Assembly: GCF_028640845.1 (NCBI RefSeq)
Contig: NC_080539.1
Span: forward strand, 195,309,436-195,373,435
Direction: 5' to 3'
From: Ahaetulla prasina
Taxonomy: Eukaryota > Chordata > Lepidosauria > Squamata > Colubridae
Length of the DNA stretch: 64,000 nt
Part shown: in pieces, positions 22,855 to 35,187 of the stretch
Position numbering within the stretch: position 1 is the first letter of the stretch
Layout of the letters: each line of letters begins with the position of its first letter
Translations under genes and position numbers: made by a program
The notes under the pieces: model-generated
The model's input: the letters and a program-made list of their open reading frames with translations, nothing else
Told to the model about the DNA's origin: nothing
The model's database searches: none

Positions 22855-22957
22855 TAGGCGGTTGCTCCAGGCATGGACTTTGATTCCCAAACTTTACTCC
22901 AGGCAGCATATTGGGGTTCACATATCTTAAAATTATCAAGCTTGAGAAACACAGCTC
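22855..22957. repeat. Decayed palindromic MITE remnant
   Basis: The right part AATTATCAAGCTTGAGAAACACAG resembles the right terminus of the element at 3684-3784, and GGACTTTGATTCCCAAACTTT resembles its core. The left boundary and TSD are not recoverable. Confidence 0.4.
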
Positions 22958-23043
22958 TAGACAGAAAAGGAGGTTTCTCCCTACAGCTGCCAGGTTTGGG
23001 GGTTTGGCAGGTTTGGCAGCTTTGAGGGTTAGAAGGACTAGAT

Positions 23044-23178
23044 CAGGGGTCTCCAACCTTAGTCCCTTTAAGACTTGTGGACTTCAACTCCCAGAGTCCC
23101 TCAGCCAGCAAAGCTGGTTGAGGAACTCTGGGAGTTGAAGTCCACAAGTCTTAAAGGGACCAAGGTTGGAAACCCCTG
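23044..23178. mobile_element. Palindromic hAT-type MITE (CAGGGGTCTCCAACCTT family)
   Basis: 135 bp that folds on itself almost end to end: the left arm CAGGGGTCTCCAACCTTAGT and the right arm ACCAAGGTTGGAAACCCCTG, with an extended inverted GACTTGTGGACTTCAACTCC core. The 8-bp TSD GACTAGAT is perfect (23036-23043 and 23179-23186). Near-perfect arms suggest a young insertion. It has no coding content. Confidence 0.88.
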
Positions 23179-23325
23179 GACTAGATTCACCTGTTGTGTG
23201 CAGGTGAACAACTGGCCCAGTTGCTATCAGTCACCAAATAAACACTGAATATACTTGCAATCTAGGCTTCCTTTACAAATGCAGATTCTGTAAGTTGAGT
23301 TCTGACCGTTGCCATCATAACTGAT

Positions 23326-23381
23326 TACAATATATATATCTATATAATATCTATATCTATATCTATATCTATATCTATATA

Positions 23382-23457
<76 letters not shown>

Positions 23458-23534
23458 TGTATATATATACATATATACACATATATACATATACATATAT
23501 ATACATGTATACATATATACATATACATATATAC

Positions 23535-23618
<84 letters not shown>

Positions 23619-23638
23619 TATTTATATATATATACTGA
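23326..23638. repeat. (AT)n-based microsatellite, about 310 bp
   Basis: A compound array of (TA)n with ATATCT, TACTGTA and TATACA variants. Long Tyr/Ile frames on both strands are products of the repeat and not genes. Confidence 0.95.
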
Positions 23639-23639
23639 C

Positions 23640-24220
23640 CTTTTCTTAATATACCAGCAGGCAAATGGGTCCCTGTCAAAAATATCATTTTCACAATCAC
23701 AATGGTAAATAATCAGCAGCTGGAAGCTCAGAAAGATATTCTCCCTAAGCCTCCCAAGGCAGGAAAGGATCGTAGGAGAAATGAGGCTGCACTGATCCAA
23801 TTTGGAGTTACTCCCTCTATGCAGTAATGACTCCATGGCATCATTCTAGTCTAAATCTATGGAGAATGAGGAAGACGAGAGTCCTCAGAAGCATGAGTCA
23901 CAAGCATTTTCCTTGGGGATTCTGATTCGTTTCCAGCTTGGATTGCATCATGGGCCTGTTATCTGTGGTAAGAGCAGGGCTGGGCTCAAGCGGGCAGACA
24001 CAGAACTTCTTTGAATCCATAAGAGAACAAGTTGTTATTTGGGATCAGGGTATTGAATAAGTGGGGAAGGCCAAGTTCCGTTTCCAGACTTGACCAGATT
24101 TGTTCTACTTCTCGTAAAAAAATAGACAACTCCTCATCTCTGGTGAGATCTTTTTTTCATGAGTTGATGGCATCATCTTGGCTACATAAGGCCAGCCCTC
24201 AGCTTGAGCATTAGAAAAAA
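23640..24220. other. No gene recognised
   Basis: About 0.6 kb of unique sequence between the AT array and the SINE. Nothing supported. Confidence 0.45.
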
Positions 24221-24230
24221 GTAGACAAAG

Positions 24231-24587
24231 GACGTGGTGGCTCAGGGGCTAGGACGTTGAGCTTGTCGATCGAAAGGTTGGCAGCTCAGCGGTTCGAATC
24301 CCTAGTGCTGCCATGTAACAGGGTGAGCTCCCGTTACTTGTCCCAGCTTCTGCCAAACTAGCAGTTTCGAAAGCGCGTAAAAATGCAAGTAGAAAAAATA
24401 AGGACCACCTTTGGTGGGAAGGTAACAGCATTCTGTGCGCCTTTGGCGTTGAGTCATGCCGGCCACATGACCACGGAGATGTCTTCAGACAGCGCTGGCT
24501 CTTCGGCTTTGAAACGGAGATAAGCATCTCCCCCTAGAGTCGGCAACAACTAGCACGTATGTGCGAGGGGAACTTTTACCTTTACCT
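24231..24587 (+). mobile_element. tRNA-derived SINE (Sauria-type)
   Basis: The head GGTGGCTCAGGGGCTAGGAC carries an A-box-like element and GGTTCGAATCC at about 24292-24302 a clear B box, so RNA polymerase III transcription is expected. The 3' end is GAGGGGAACTTTTACCTTTACC. The 9-bp TSD TAGACAAAG is perfect (24222-24230 and 24588-24596). Assignment to the Sauria family is by recollection of its layout; the tRNA origin itself is clear. It is the best-preserved of three copies here. Confidence 0.8.
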
Positions 24588-24599
24588 TAGACAAAGACA

Positions 24600-25492
24600 T
24601 CTTCATTCACAAAGAATGTGCTGTAAGTAGTACAATACAACATAGCTTCCAGCATTTAATGAAAACAGTGTTGTCATTGTATGTAAATAAATTAAATATA
24701 ATAAAAATAACTAAAATAAAATATTGCCATCTGTTAAAAATCTTGAGGTCTGAGTTGATTTTGATACATATGTCAAAATCGTATTCCAGGGGTGTTTTGT
24801 GTGCCTGTCTATTTACGCTCATAACCACACATTGCTATGCCTCATCCCATTAAAAAGCCCCTAAGCCCCTAAAAGTTAGGCATAATTACTTTAAGAGTCA
24901 CTCAATGTTTTTCACCTTGTAGTAACTCTTTAAAGCAGGCAACTGCATCTTCCTCTGTGTTACTGAAGGAGCTTGCCAACACTCCTTTCTAGCCCTCCAG
25001 GAGTCTCCTCTACTGTGGCATAGAAGGATGGTCGATGTTACTAGGTGGCCCAGCAAGCCAATGCAGTACCCTAACTTGCCTACCTGCTTTCACTTGGAAG
25101 TAGCCAATGCATTTTTAGTAAAGTTCCCATCAATTTGCATGAATACTTGCAAGCTTTGGATATTCTAAGAAACAATTGTGAGCTCTTTAATGAGGAAGAG
25201 ATCTACTTTGTGGCTTTAGAAAGAGAAGGAACAAGGAAACGAGGGTGCAGCAGGACAAAGAAACAACAGTCAATGACCTAATAGCCAACCATCAACACCC
25301 CAATTAACAGCTAAAAGCTACACACAACCAGAGACCACATAAATACAAGAGTCCAAAAGCTTGAAAGCTCTGGTCCCAGTGATCAACTCAGACTGGATCC
25401 TGCAACATTATCCTGAGGCATGTATATTTGCCTACATATATTCCCTTCTATTGGTCTTGAGTGAGCTCAGATCATCCATTGGCTGGAAAAAT
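24600..25492. other. No gene recognised
   Basis: The stretch includes a CA-rich tract at about 25230-25380 that may be an old retroelement end, but I cannot assign it to a family. Confidence 0.4.
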
Positions 25493-25726
25493 CAGGGTGA
25501 AATCCAGCAGGTTCTGACAGGTTCTGGAGAACCGGAAGCAGAAATTTTGAATAATTCGGAGAAGTGGTAGCAGAAATTTTGAGTAGTTCAGAGAACTGGC
25601 AAATGCCACCTCTGGCTGGCCCCAGAATGGGGAGGGAATAGGTATTTTGCAGTATCCTTCCCCTGCCATGCCTACAAAGCCACACCCACAGAACCAGTAG
25701 TAAAAAAAAATTGGATTTCACCACTG
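25493..25726. mobile_element. hAT-type MITE (family 1), no intact TSD
   Basis: It begins CAGGGTGAAATCCAGCAGGTTCTGAC and ends TTGGATTTCACCACTG. Internally it has a duplicated block AGCAGAAATTTTGA[A/G]TA (near 25546 and 25569) not duplicated in the copy at 16-281. The flanking octamers GGAAAAAT and GTTCAGTC do not match, so either an end or the TSD has decayed. Confidence 0.7.
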
Positions 25727-26231
25727 GTTCAGTCCCTGATCCTTCCTTATGTTATTAGCTAGTCTTGCCTATTTCATAGGCAGAGGTATCCACAGAGATT
25801 CTCAACTGGTGCCCAATGTCCTATAAGCAGAATTGTGCCACTGCACTGTGATGTGGCATCAGATCCCACAAATGCCTCTGTTTGTAGGGTAAGAGTTATA
25901 TGGTTATGCTGTACAGAAGAGTGAGCCTTATGGGAAACTCTGTGGATGTAAGATGGAGTACAAATGAGAGGAAGAACATGAATCACCAAGTTGCTCTCAA
26001 TTTGCTATTTAAGAGGTTCATTTCAACAAATGGTTTTTAACAGATTGCAACAAAAATGGTATATTAGAAAGTAACAATTTTGTTACATCCTATCTACAAA
26101 TACGTGCACATTTTCAAAGGCCTGAGAAGAGAAAAAGGAATGAATACATTAAATACAGTAAAGGGAACACAAAAACAAACTCTTTAATGACACAAAGCCA
26201 CACATACCAAATCTAGAACACAGATGCATAT
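25727..26231. other. No gene recognised
   Basis: About 0.5 kb of unique sequence between two family-1 MITEs. Confidence 0.45.
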
Positions 26232-26524
26232 CAGTGGTGGGATTCAATTTTTTTTACTACCAGTTCTGTGGGCGTGGCTTGGTGGGCATGGCATGGCTTG
26301 GTGGCGTGGCAGGGAAAGGATACTATAAAATCTCCATTCCCACCCCACTCTAGGGACAGGTTACTGCAAAATCCCCATTACCTCCCAATCAGCTGGGACT
26401 CTGGAGGCAGAGAATAGATGGGGTGGGGCCAGTCAGAGGTGGTATTTACTGGTTCTTCGAACTACTCAAAATTTCTGCTACTGGTTCTCCAGAACTGGTC
26501 AGAACCTGCTGAATACCACCTCTG
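26232..26524. mobile_element. hAT-type MITE (family 1), inverted relative to 16-281
   Basis: It begins CAGTGGTGGGATTCAATTTT and ends GCTGAATACCACCTCTG, the reverse orientation of the copy at 16-281. The flanking octamers ATGCATAT (26224-26231) and AGGCATAT (26525-26532) differ at one position. 293 bp, non-coding. Confidence 0.82.
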
Positions 26525-26655
26525 AGGCATATAACCCCTTCCTCCTCTATTTGCACATGACAGAAAGTCAACCTTAAGTGTATGACAAGTGGGTGGATTG
26601 ATAAAGATGTAAAAACAGACCTGCACCAAATAAGAACAAAATAATGTCCCACAGC

Positions 26656-29600
26656 ACTGAGACTGAGACTGAGACTGAGACTGAGACTGAGACTGAGACT
26701 GAGACTGAGACTGAGACTGAGACTGAGACTGAGACTGAGACTGAGACTGAGACTGAGACTGAGACTGAGACTGAGACTGAGACTGAGACTGAGACTGAGA
26801 CTGAGACTGAGACTGAGACTGAGACTGAGACTGAGACTGAGACTGAGACTGAGACTGAGACTGAGACTGAGACTGAGACTGAGACTGAGACTGAGACTGA
26901 GACTGAGACTGAGACTGAGACTGAGACTGAGACTGAGACTGAGACTGAGACTGAGACTGAGACTGAGACTGAGACTGAGACTGAGACTGAGACTGAGACT
27001 GAGACTGAGACTGAGACTGAGACTGAGACTGAGACTGAGACTGAGACTGAGACTGAGACTGAGACTGAGACTGAGACTGAGACTGAGACTGAGACTGAGA
27101 CTGAGACTGAGACTGAGACTGAGACTGAGACTGAGACTGAGACTGAGACTGAGACTGAGACTGAGACTGAGACTGAGACTGAGACTGAGACTGAGACTGA
27201 GACTGAGACTGAGACTGAGACTGAGACTGAGACTGAGACTGAGACTGAGACTGAGACTGAGACTGAGACTGAGACTGAGACTGAGACTGAGACTGAGACT
27301 GAGACTGAGACTGAGACTGAGACTGAGACTGAGACTGAGACTGAGACTGAGACTGAGACTGAGACTGAGACTGAGACTGAGACTGAGACTGAGACTGAGA
27401 CTGAGACTGAGACTGAGACTGAGACTGAGACTGAGACTGAGACTGAGACTGAGACTGAGACTGAGACTGAGACTGAGACTGAGACTGAGACTGAGACTGA
27501 GACTGAGACTGAGACTGAGACTGAGACTGAGACTGAGACTGAGACTGAGACTGAGACTGAGACTGAGACTGAGACTGAGACTGAGACTGAGACTGAGACT
27601 GAGACTGAGACTGAGACTGAGACTGAGACTGAGACTGAGACTGAGACTGAGACTGAGACTGAGACTGAGACTGAGACTGAGACTGAGACTGAGACTGAGA
27701 CTGAGACTGAGACTGAGACTGAGACTGAGACTGAGACTGAGACTGAGACTGAGACTGAGACTGAGACTGAGACTGAGACTGAGACTGAGACTGAGACTGA
27801 GACTGAGACTGAGACTGAGACTGAGACTGAGACTGAGACTGAGACTGAGACTGAGACTGAGACTGAGACTGAGACTGAGACTGAGACTGAGACTGAGACT
27901 GAGACTGAGACTGAGACTGAGACTGAGACTGAGACTGAGACTGAGACTGAGACTGAGACTGAGACTGAGACTGAGACTGAGACTGAGACTGAGACTGAGA
28001 CTGAGACTGAGACTGAGACTGAGACTGAGACTGAGACTGAGACTGAGACTGAGACTGAGACTGAGACTGAGACTGAGACTGAGACTGAGACTGAGACTGA
28101 GACTGAGACTGAGACTGAGACTGAGACTGAGACTGAGACTGAGACTGAGACTGAGACTGAGACTGAGACTGAGACTGAGACTGAGACTGAGACTGAGACT
28201 GAGACTGAGACTGAGACTGAGACTGAGACTGAGACTGAGACTGAGACTGAGACTGAGACTGAGACTGAGACTGAGACTGAGACTGAGACTGAGACTGAGA
28301 CTGAGACTGAGACTGAGACTGAGACTGAGACTGAGACTGAGACTGAGACTGAGACTGAGACTGAGACTGAGACTGAGACTGAGACTGAGACTGAGACTGA
28401 GACTGAGACTGAGACTGAGACTGAGACTGAGACTGAGACTGAGACTGAGACTGAGACTGAGACTGAGACTGAGACTGAGACTGAGACTGAGACTGAGACT
28501 GAGACTGAGACTGAGACTGAGACTGAGACTGAGACTGAGACTGAGACTGAGACTGAGACTGAGACTGAGACTGAGACTGAGACTGAGACTGAGACTGAGA
28601 CTGAGACTGAGACTGAGACTGAGACTGAGACTGAGACTGAGACTGAGACTGAGACTGAGACTGAGACTGAGACTGAGACTGAGACTGAGACTGAGACTGA
28701 GACTGAGACTGAGACTGAGACTGAGACTGAGACTGAGACTGAGACTGAGACTGAGACTGAGACTGAGACTGAGACTGAGACTGAGACTGAGACTGAGACT
28801 GAGACTGAGACTGAGACTGAGACTGAGACTGAGACTGAGACTGAGACTGAGACTGAGACTGAGACTGAGACTGAGACTGAGACTGAGACTGAGACTGAGA
28901 CTGAGACTGAGACTGAGACTGAGACTGAGACTGAGACTGAGACTGAGACTGAGACTGAGACTGAGACTGAGACTGAGACTGAGACTGAGACTGAGACTGA
29001 GACTGAGACTGAGACTGAGACTGAGACTGAGACTGAGACTGAGACTGAGACTGAGACTGAGACTGAGACTGAGACTGAGACTGAGACTGAGACTGAGACT
29101 GAGACTGAGACTGAGACTGAGACTGAGACTGAGACTGAGACTGAGACTGAGACTGAGACTGAGACTGAGACTGAGACTGAGACTGAGACTGAGACTGAGA
29201 CTGAGACTGAGACTGAGACTGAGACTGAGACTGAGACTGAGACTGAGACTGAGACTGAGACTGAGACTGAGACTGAGACTGAGACTGAGACTGAGACTGA
29301 GACTGAGACTGAGACTGAGACTGAGACTGAGACTGAGACTGAGACTGAGACTGAGACTGAGACTGAGACTGAGACTGAGACTGAGACTGAGACTGAGACT
29401 GAGACTGAGACTGAGACTGAGACTGAGACTGAGACTGAGACTGAGACTGAGACTGAGACTGAGACTGAGACTGAGACTGAGACTGAGACTGAGACTGAGA
29501 CTGAGACTGAGACTGAGACTGAGACTGAGACTGAGACTGAGACTGAGACTGAGACTGAGACTGAGACTGAGACTGAGACTGAGACTGAGACTGAGACTGA

Positions 29601-30820
29601 GACTGAGACTGAGACTGAGACTGAGACTGAGACTGAGACTGAGACTGAGACTGAGACTGAGACTGAGACTGAGACTGAGACTGAGACTGAGACTGAGACT
29701 GAGACTGAGACTGAGACTGAGACTGAGACTGAGACTGAGACTGAGACTGAGACTGAGACTGAGACTGAGACTGAGACTGAGACTGAGACTGAGACTGAGA
29801 CTGAGACTGAGACTGAGACTGAGACTGAGACTGAGACTGAGACTGAGACTGAGACTGAGACTGAGACTGAGACTGAGACTGAGACTGAGACTGAGACTGA
29901 GACTGAGACTGAGACTGAGACTGAGACTGAGACTGAGACTGAGACTGAGACTGAGACTGAGACTGAGACTGAGACTGAGACTGAGACTGAGACTGAGACT
30001 GAGACTGAGACTGAGACTGAGACTGAGACTGAGACTGAGACTGAGACTGAGACTGAGACTGAGACTGAGACTGAGACTGAGACTGAGACTGAGACTGAGA
30101 CTGAGACTGAGACTGAGACTGAGACTGAGACTGAGACTGAGACTGAGACTGAGACTGAGACTGAGACTGAGACTGAGACTGAGACTGAGACTGAGACTGA
30201 GACTGAGACTGAGACTGAGACTGAGACTGAGACTGAGACTGAGACTGAGACTGAGACTGAGACTGAGACTGAGACTGAGACTGAGACTGAGACTGAGACT
30301 GAGACTGAGACTGAGACTGAGACTGAGACTGAGACTGAGACTGAGACTGAGACTGAGACTGAGACTGAGACTGAGACTGAGACTGAGACTGAGACTGAGA
30401 CTGAGACTGAGACTGAGACTGAGACTGAGACTGAGACTGAGACTGAGACTGAGACTGAGACTGAGACTGAGACTGAGACTGAGACTGAGACTGAGACTGA
30501 GACTGAGACTGAGACTGAGACTGAGACTGAGACTGAGACTGAGACTGAGACTGAGACTGAGACTGAGACTGAGACTGAGACTGAGACTGAGACTGAGACT
30601 GAGACTGAGACTGAGACTGAGACTGAGACTGAGACTGAGACTGAGACTGAGACTGAGACTGAGACTGAGACTGAGACTGAGACTGAGACTGAGACTGAGA
30701 CTGAGACTGAGACTGAGACTGAGACTGAGACTGAGACTGAGACTGAGACTGAGACTGAGACTGAGACTGAGACTGAGACTGAGACTGAGACTGAGACTGA
30801 GACTGAGACTGAGACTGAGA
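26656..30820. repeat. (GAGACT)n hexanucleotide array, about 4.17 kb, uninterrupted
   Basis: About 694 consecutive copies of the hexamer with no substitution or indel that I can see. Read in frame it gives Glu-Thr on the plus strand and Ser-Val on the minus strand, so the very long frames (1396 and 1488 codons) are artefacts. The left edge is unique sequence CCCACAGCACTGAG; the right edge runs straight into the 5' part of the L2/CR1-L3-like LINE (TGCTGTCTATCTGAGATGG). Confidence 0.98.
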
Positions 30821-30846
30821 TGCTGTCTATCTGAGATGGATTTCCA

Positions 30847-31431
30847 TTGACTTTTCCCACCCGGAGATATCCTGACCGTCCAGGATGGGTCTGCTTGCCG
30901 TGTTTTTTCATCATGCGGACATTTTCAGCGGCTGACCTTCTTGCCCTACGAGATTCCCCTCTCTCATGGGTTTGGCCCTCTACGTTATCGAGGGCCCATC
31001 TTGAGGACGGGTTTTGGAACCCCGAGAGATGGCATGCCAAGAATAGGAGACTTAGGGGATTTTTAATTAATTGTTTTAACCGTTTTTTAAGGGGAGTTTT
31101 AATGGGAATTTTACGGGGAGGGTGGAAATTGACGGGCGTGCGTTGGGGGGGAGGGGGGGTGGGTGTTGGGGGAAACCCGTCGGGGAGGGTATGTCCAGTC
31201 CCAGCGCGTGCTCACGACACTATTTCAGTTGGTCCAAGACAGGGGAGGGGTTTGTACAGAGCAGAGTGTTATTCCATCTGTACGGTAAGTGAGGGGCAGA
31301 TATGGCGGAGGCAGGGGCTATCGTCCTTTGGGAGCACGTGTTCGATGTTTAAAAGCGATCACGTGCTCCGGCCCCAGTCCTCACTCGTTCCCCGGATGGT
31401 CAAGACCCTCAGAGCTTGGGTCTTCGGCTGA
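30847..31431 (+). CDS. Possible 5' ORF or N-terminal extension of the L2-like LINE
   Basis: A 194-codon open frame between the hexanucleotide array and the endonuclease. I do not recognise a domain. A plausible basic segment with [18 protein letters not shown] lies near residues 66-85, followed by a Gly-rich run. It could be ORF1, an N-terminal extension, or an untranslated leader that happens to be open. Confidence 0.35.
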   Translation: MTFPTRRYPDRPGWVCLPCFFIMRTFSAADLLALRDSPLSWVWPSTLSRAHLEDGFWNPERWHAKNRRLRGFLINCFNRFLRGVLMGILRGGWKLTGVRWGGGGVGVGGNPSGRVCPVPARAHDTISVGPRQGRGLYRAECYSICTVSEGQIWRRQGLSSFGSTCSMFKSDHVLRPQSSLVPRMVKTLRAWVFG

Positions 31432-32608
31432 TGCTCTGCAATGCCCGGTCCGTGGTCAACAAGGCTCCCTGATTTGTGACCTTATTCAGAGGGAGTCCGG
31501 ACTTTATGGGCATTACGGAGACCTCATTGGGCACAGAAGGGGGTGTACCCCTGGTTGAACTGTGCCCTCCGGGTTTCCGTGCATTCCATCAGCCGAGGGC
31601 CCAAGGTAGGGTTGGGGGGGTGGCGGTTGTGATCAAAGAAAGTCTGGAGCCGAGGGAGTCCACTGTTCCTCAGATAGCTGGCTGTGAATCCTCCTTGTGA
31701 AGTGGGGCCATAGGAATCAGATGGGGCTGTTGATCACGTACCTGGCTCCTTGCTGCGTGACTACAGCCCTACCTGAGCTACTAGAGGTGCTTGCTGGCGT
31801 GGCGGTTGAGATTCCCAGACTTCTAGTCTTGGGGGATTTCAACTTGCCATCGGCCGGCTTGTCATCAACGGTGGTTCAGGAGTTCCAGGCCTCCATGACG
31901 GCCTTGGACCTGATTCAAGTAACTGATGGCCCTACACACATTGGGGGAGGCGCACTAGACTTGATTTTTATCTCTGGTCAGTGGGTAAATGATCTGGTTT
32001 TAGGAGATGTAGTGAAAGAACCGGTGTCATGGTCAGATCATTTTCTTCTTCGCCTAGACTTTCGGACCGCCGCTCACCACCGCAGGGAGACGGAGCCAAC
32101 ACGTTGGTTCCGTCCCAGGCGCCTGATGGACCCGGAGAGGTTCCTGACGGAGCTTGGGCCGTTCCCTGAGGATCTTGCCCACGGCACGACTGAAGAACTG
32201 GTTGCGGCTTGGGAACAGGCCGCGGCTGGGGCTTTGGACCGTGTCGTGCCTTTGCGGCCTCTGACCCGGCGTAGATCTCAATTGGCTCCCTGGTTCTCCG
32301 AGGAGCTAAGAGAGATGAAACGCCGGAGAAGACGCCTAGAGAGTACCTGGAGGTCCAGCCGTTCCGAGGCTGATCGGACACTAGTGAGGTCTTTTACTAA
32401 GACCTACCTAGTGGCAATGAGGGAGGCGAAACGTTCCTACGTTTCCACCCTCATTTCATCGGCAGATAACCGCCCGGCCGCCCTGTTTCGGGTGACCCAT
32501 TCCCTCCTTCATCAGGAGGGACGGGATGACCCCCTACAGGGACGGGCTGAGGAGTTTAACGGTTATCTATATGATAAAATCGTTCAGCTTGGACCAAGAT
32601 TGCAATGA
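31430..32608 (+). pseudogene. L2-like LINE endonuclease domain, broken
   Basis: Apurinic/apyrimidinic-like endonuclease of a non-LTR retrotransposon, used to nick target DNA. Visible marks in order are NARSVVNKA (about 31441-31467), ITETSLG with the catalytic Glu (about 31510-31530), LVLGDFNLP (about 31825-31850), LDLIFISG (about 31957-31980) and WSDHFLL (about 32031-32050). A frameshift after VVNK and a stop (TGA at about 31698) split it. The frame from 31697 remains open to 32608. Confidence 0.82.
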
Positions 32609-33956
32609 TCCAACCGAGATGGCGGAGACACGTCTTGTTGAGGTTATTTGGGATGAGTTTGATTCTGTGGCTCTCGAGGACGTGGACAGGTTGCTGGGGA
32701 GGTTGCATGCAACTACATGTTTACTGGACCCGTGTCCTTCCTGGCTAGTGCTGGCTGCTCAGGAAGTGACACGAGGCTGGCTCCAGGGGATTATAAATGC
32801 TTCTTTGGTTGAAGGGGTTTTCCCCGCCGCCTTGAAAGAGGCGGTGGTGAGACCTCTCCTGAAGAAGCCTTCCCTGGACCCAGCTATTTTGGGAAACTAC
32901 CGTCCAGTCTCCAACCTTCGCTTTGTGGCGAAGGTTGTAGAGAGTGTGGTTGCGTGGCAGCTCCCCCGGCACCTGGAGGAAGCTGTCTATCTAGACCCGT
33001 TCCAGTCCGGCTTCCGACCCGGTTACAGCACGGAGACGGCTTTGGTCGCGTTGGTGGATGACCTCTGGAGGGCCAGGGACAGGGGTTGTTCCTCTGCCTT
33101 GGTCCTATTAGATCTCTCAGCGGCTTTTGATACCATCGACCATGGTATCTTGCTGCGCCGGTTGGAGGGATTGGGAGTGGGAGGCACCGTTTATCGGTGG
33201 TTCTCCTCCTATCTCTCCAACCGGTCGCAGACGGTGTTGACAGGGGGGCAGAGGTCGTCCGCGAGGCGCCTCACTTGTGGGGTGCCTCAGGGGTCGATTC
33301 TCTCGCCTACCCTGTTCAACATCTATATGAAGCCGCTGGGTGAGGTCATCAGTGGTTTCGGGGTGAGTTATCATCTGTACGCTGATGATACTCAGCTGTA
33401 CTTTTCCACCCCGGACCACCCCAACGAAGCGGTCGAAGTGCTGTCCCGGTGCCTGGAAGCTGTACGGGTCTGGATGGGGAGAAACAGACTCAAGCTCAAT
33501 CCCTCCAAGACGGAGTGGCTGTGGATGCCGGCACCCCGGTACAGTCAGCTGCATCCGCAGCTGACTGTTGGGGGCGAGTTAGTGGCCCCAAAGGAGGTGG
33601 TTCGCAACTTGGGCGTCCTCCTGGATGGACGGCTGTCCTTTGATGAACATCTGGCGGCCGTCTCCAGGAGGGCCTTTTACCAAGTCCGCTTGGTCCGCCA
33701 GTTGCGTCCCTTCCTTGACCGGGATGCCTTATGCACAGTCACTCACGCTCTGGTTACGTCTCGGTTGGATTACTGCAATGCTCTCTACATGGGGCTGCCC
33801 TTGAGGTGCACCCGGAGGCTGCAGTTAGTCCAGAATGCGGCTGCGCGAGTAGTAATGGGAGCCGCTCGTGGCTCCCATGTAACACCACTGCTCCGTAGTC
33901 TGCACTGGCTTCCTGTGGTCTTCGGTGCGCTTCAAGATTTTGGTTACCACCTTTAA
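32526..33956 (+). pseudogene. L2-like LINE reverse transcriptase
   Basis: A 476-codon open stretch holding the RT palm. Motifs seen are SGFRPGYSTETAL, LLDLSAAFDTIDHG (motif A, near residue 195), GVPQGSILSPTLFNIYM (motif B) and YHLYADDTQLYF (motif C, near residue 283). The catalytic aspartates are all present. It copies its own RNA onto nicked target DNA in the nucleus. It is disconnected from the endonuclease by an 11-bp deletion at about 32590 (compare 36395-36428) and from the C-terminal frame (33925-34227) by a frameshift, so it is not expected to function. Confidence 0.88.
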
Positions 33957-34227
33957 AGCGCTCCATGGCTTAGGACCCGGGTACTTACGAGACCGCCTGC
34001 TGTTACCCTATGCCTCCCACCGACCCGTACGCTCTCATAGAGAGGGTCTCCTCAGGGTGCCGTCCGCCAAACAGTGTCGGCTGGCGGCCCCCAGGGGTAG
34101 GGCCTTCTCTGTGGGAGCATCGACGCTCTGGAATGAACTCCCCCCTGGCCTACGTCAAGTGCCTGATCTTCGGACCTTCCGTCGTGAGCTAAAAACATAC
34201 TTATTTATTCAAGCGGGACTGGCATAA
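33925..34227 (+). pseudogene. L2-like LINE ORF2 C-terminus
   Basis: A 100-codon frame ending with LRTFRRELKTYLFIQAGLA, the conserved end also seen in fragments at 529 and 21309. It follows the RT in another frame after a small indel near CTTCGGTGCGCTTCAAG. Confidence 0.8.
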
Positions 34228-34411
34228 TAGTTTGATTTTAAATTGGGGTTTTATTAATATTCTTAAATATTTTAAATTTAATTTTAATTATTAGCCGTTT
34301 TTGTAATTTTGCTATGTTTTAATTTGTTTTAATTGTACATATTTTGTATTTTATCTCCGGCTGTACACCGCCCTGAATCCTTTGGGAGAAGGGCGGTATA
34401 AAAATTTAATA

Positions 34412-34454
<43 letters not shown>

Positions 34455-34725
34455 AAAGTAAAGCCCAAAATCTTTTAGAAGCCTCAGTACAAAGGTTAGC
34501 TCAGATGCACCATGTTATTCCTTCTTATTAACAATTTTGCCACACTATTTAACAAGGGTCTAAAGCCAAGATATTTATGAGCTCTGAATGCATCTATTCA
34601 AAGTAATGACCATTCTCCACTTGCTTCCTTCTCAGTCCTCACAATGCCTAATATGATTATATTTGGTATTTATTGTTCCAATTGAATTGGAATTCTATTT
34701 TCTCCAGAGAAGCATGCGTTTAAGG

Positions 34726-34821
<96 letters not shown>

Positions 34822-34900
34822 CCCTGCCTACCTACCTACCTACCTACCTACCTACCTACCTACCTACCTACCTACCTACCTACCTACCTACCTACCTACC

Positions 34901-34947
<47 letters not shown>

Positions 34948-34951
34948 ATAT
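34726..34951. repeat. Compound microsatellite (TA)n-(CTAC)n-(TA)n-(TATG)n
   Basis: About 95 bp of TA, a short ACCCTGCC junction, about 75 bp of CTAC units, then TA and a short TATG run. The abrupt motif switches are cleanly readable. Confidence 0.95.
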
Positions 34952-35187
34952 AAAAACCTGCAGTGGTTCATTTGTTTAAAAAGCCTTGTCACCCTCTCCA
35001 ATCAATGAAATAAAACCAGGCATTTCTATGCAGCTAGTTAACACAGGACAAGCACTGGTAAAGTCCTATTCCTTGACTGCTATGTCCTACTATTTTATCC
35101 CCACAAAAACCAAAGGAATAGTTATTTTCTTTAAAATTAAAAATGAGGAATTGTGTAATGCTGAATTCTGAAGACACCAGAGGATAG

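Larger units (their letters stand above)
30821..34456 (+). mobile_element. Near-complete L2/CR1-L3-like LINE
   Basis: Order: a 5' region with a 194-codon frame (30847-31431), apurinic endonuclease (about 31430-32080), a linker, reverse transcriptase (about 32640-33650), a C-terminal domain (to 34227), an AT-rich 3' UTR, the tail CCGCCCTGAATCCTTTGGGAGAAGGGCGG and (AAT)n. CpG content is high for the window. Frameshifts at about 31467, 31698, 32590 and 33925 mean it no longer encodes an intact protein. The L2 group is favoured by LLDLSAAFDTIDHG and YADDTQLY; the exact clade needs phylogeny. Confidence 0.88.

Noticed and set aside
23227..23708. Tyr/Ile-rich frames resembling membrane peptides
   Set aside because: Translation of an (AT)n microsatellite.
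26644..30834. Plus-strand frame of 1396 codons, Thr-Glu repeat protein
   Set aside because: Same microsatellite artefact; no promoter, splice or domain evidence.
26574..31040. Minus-strand frame of 1488 codons, Ser-Val repeat protein
   Set aside because: It is the GAGACT hexamer read in frame. An equally long Glu-Thr frame exists on the other strand, so coding cannot be inferred.
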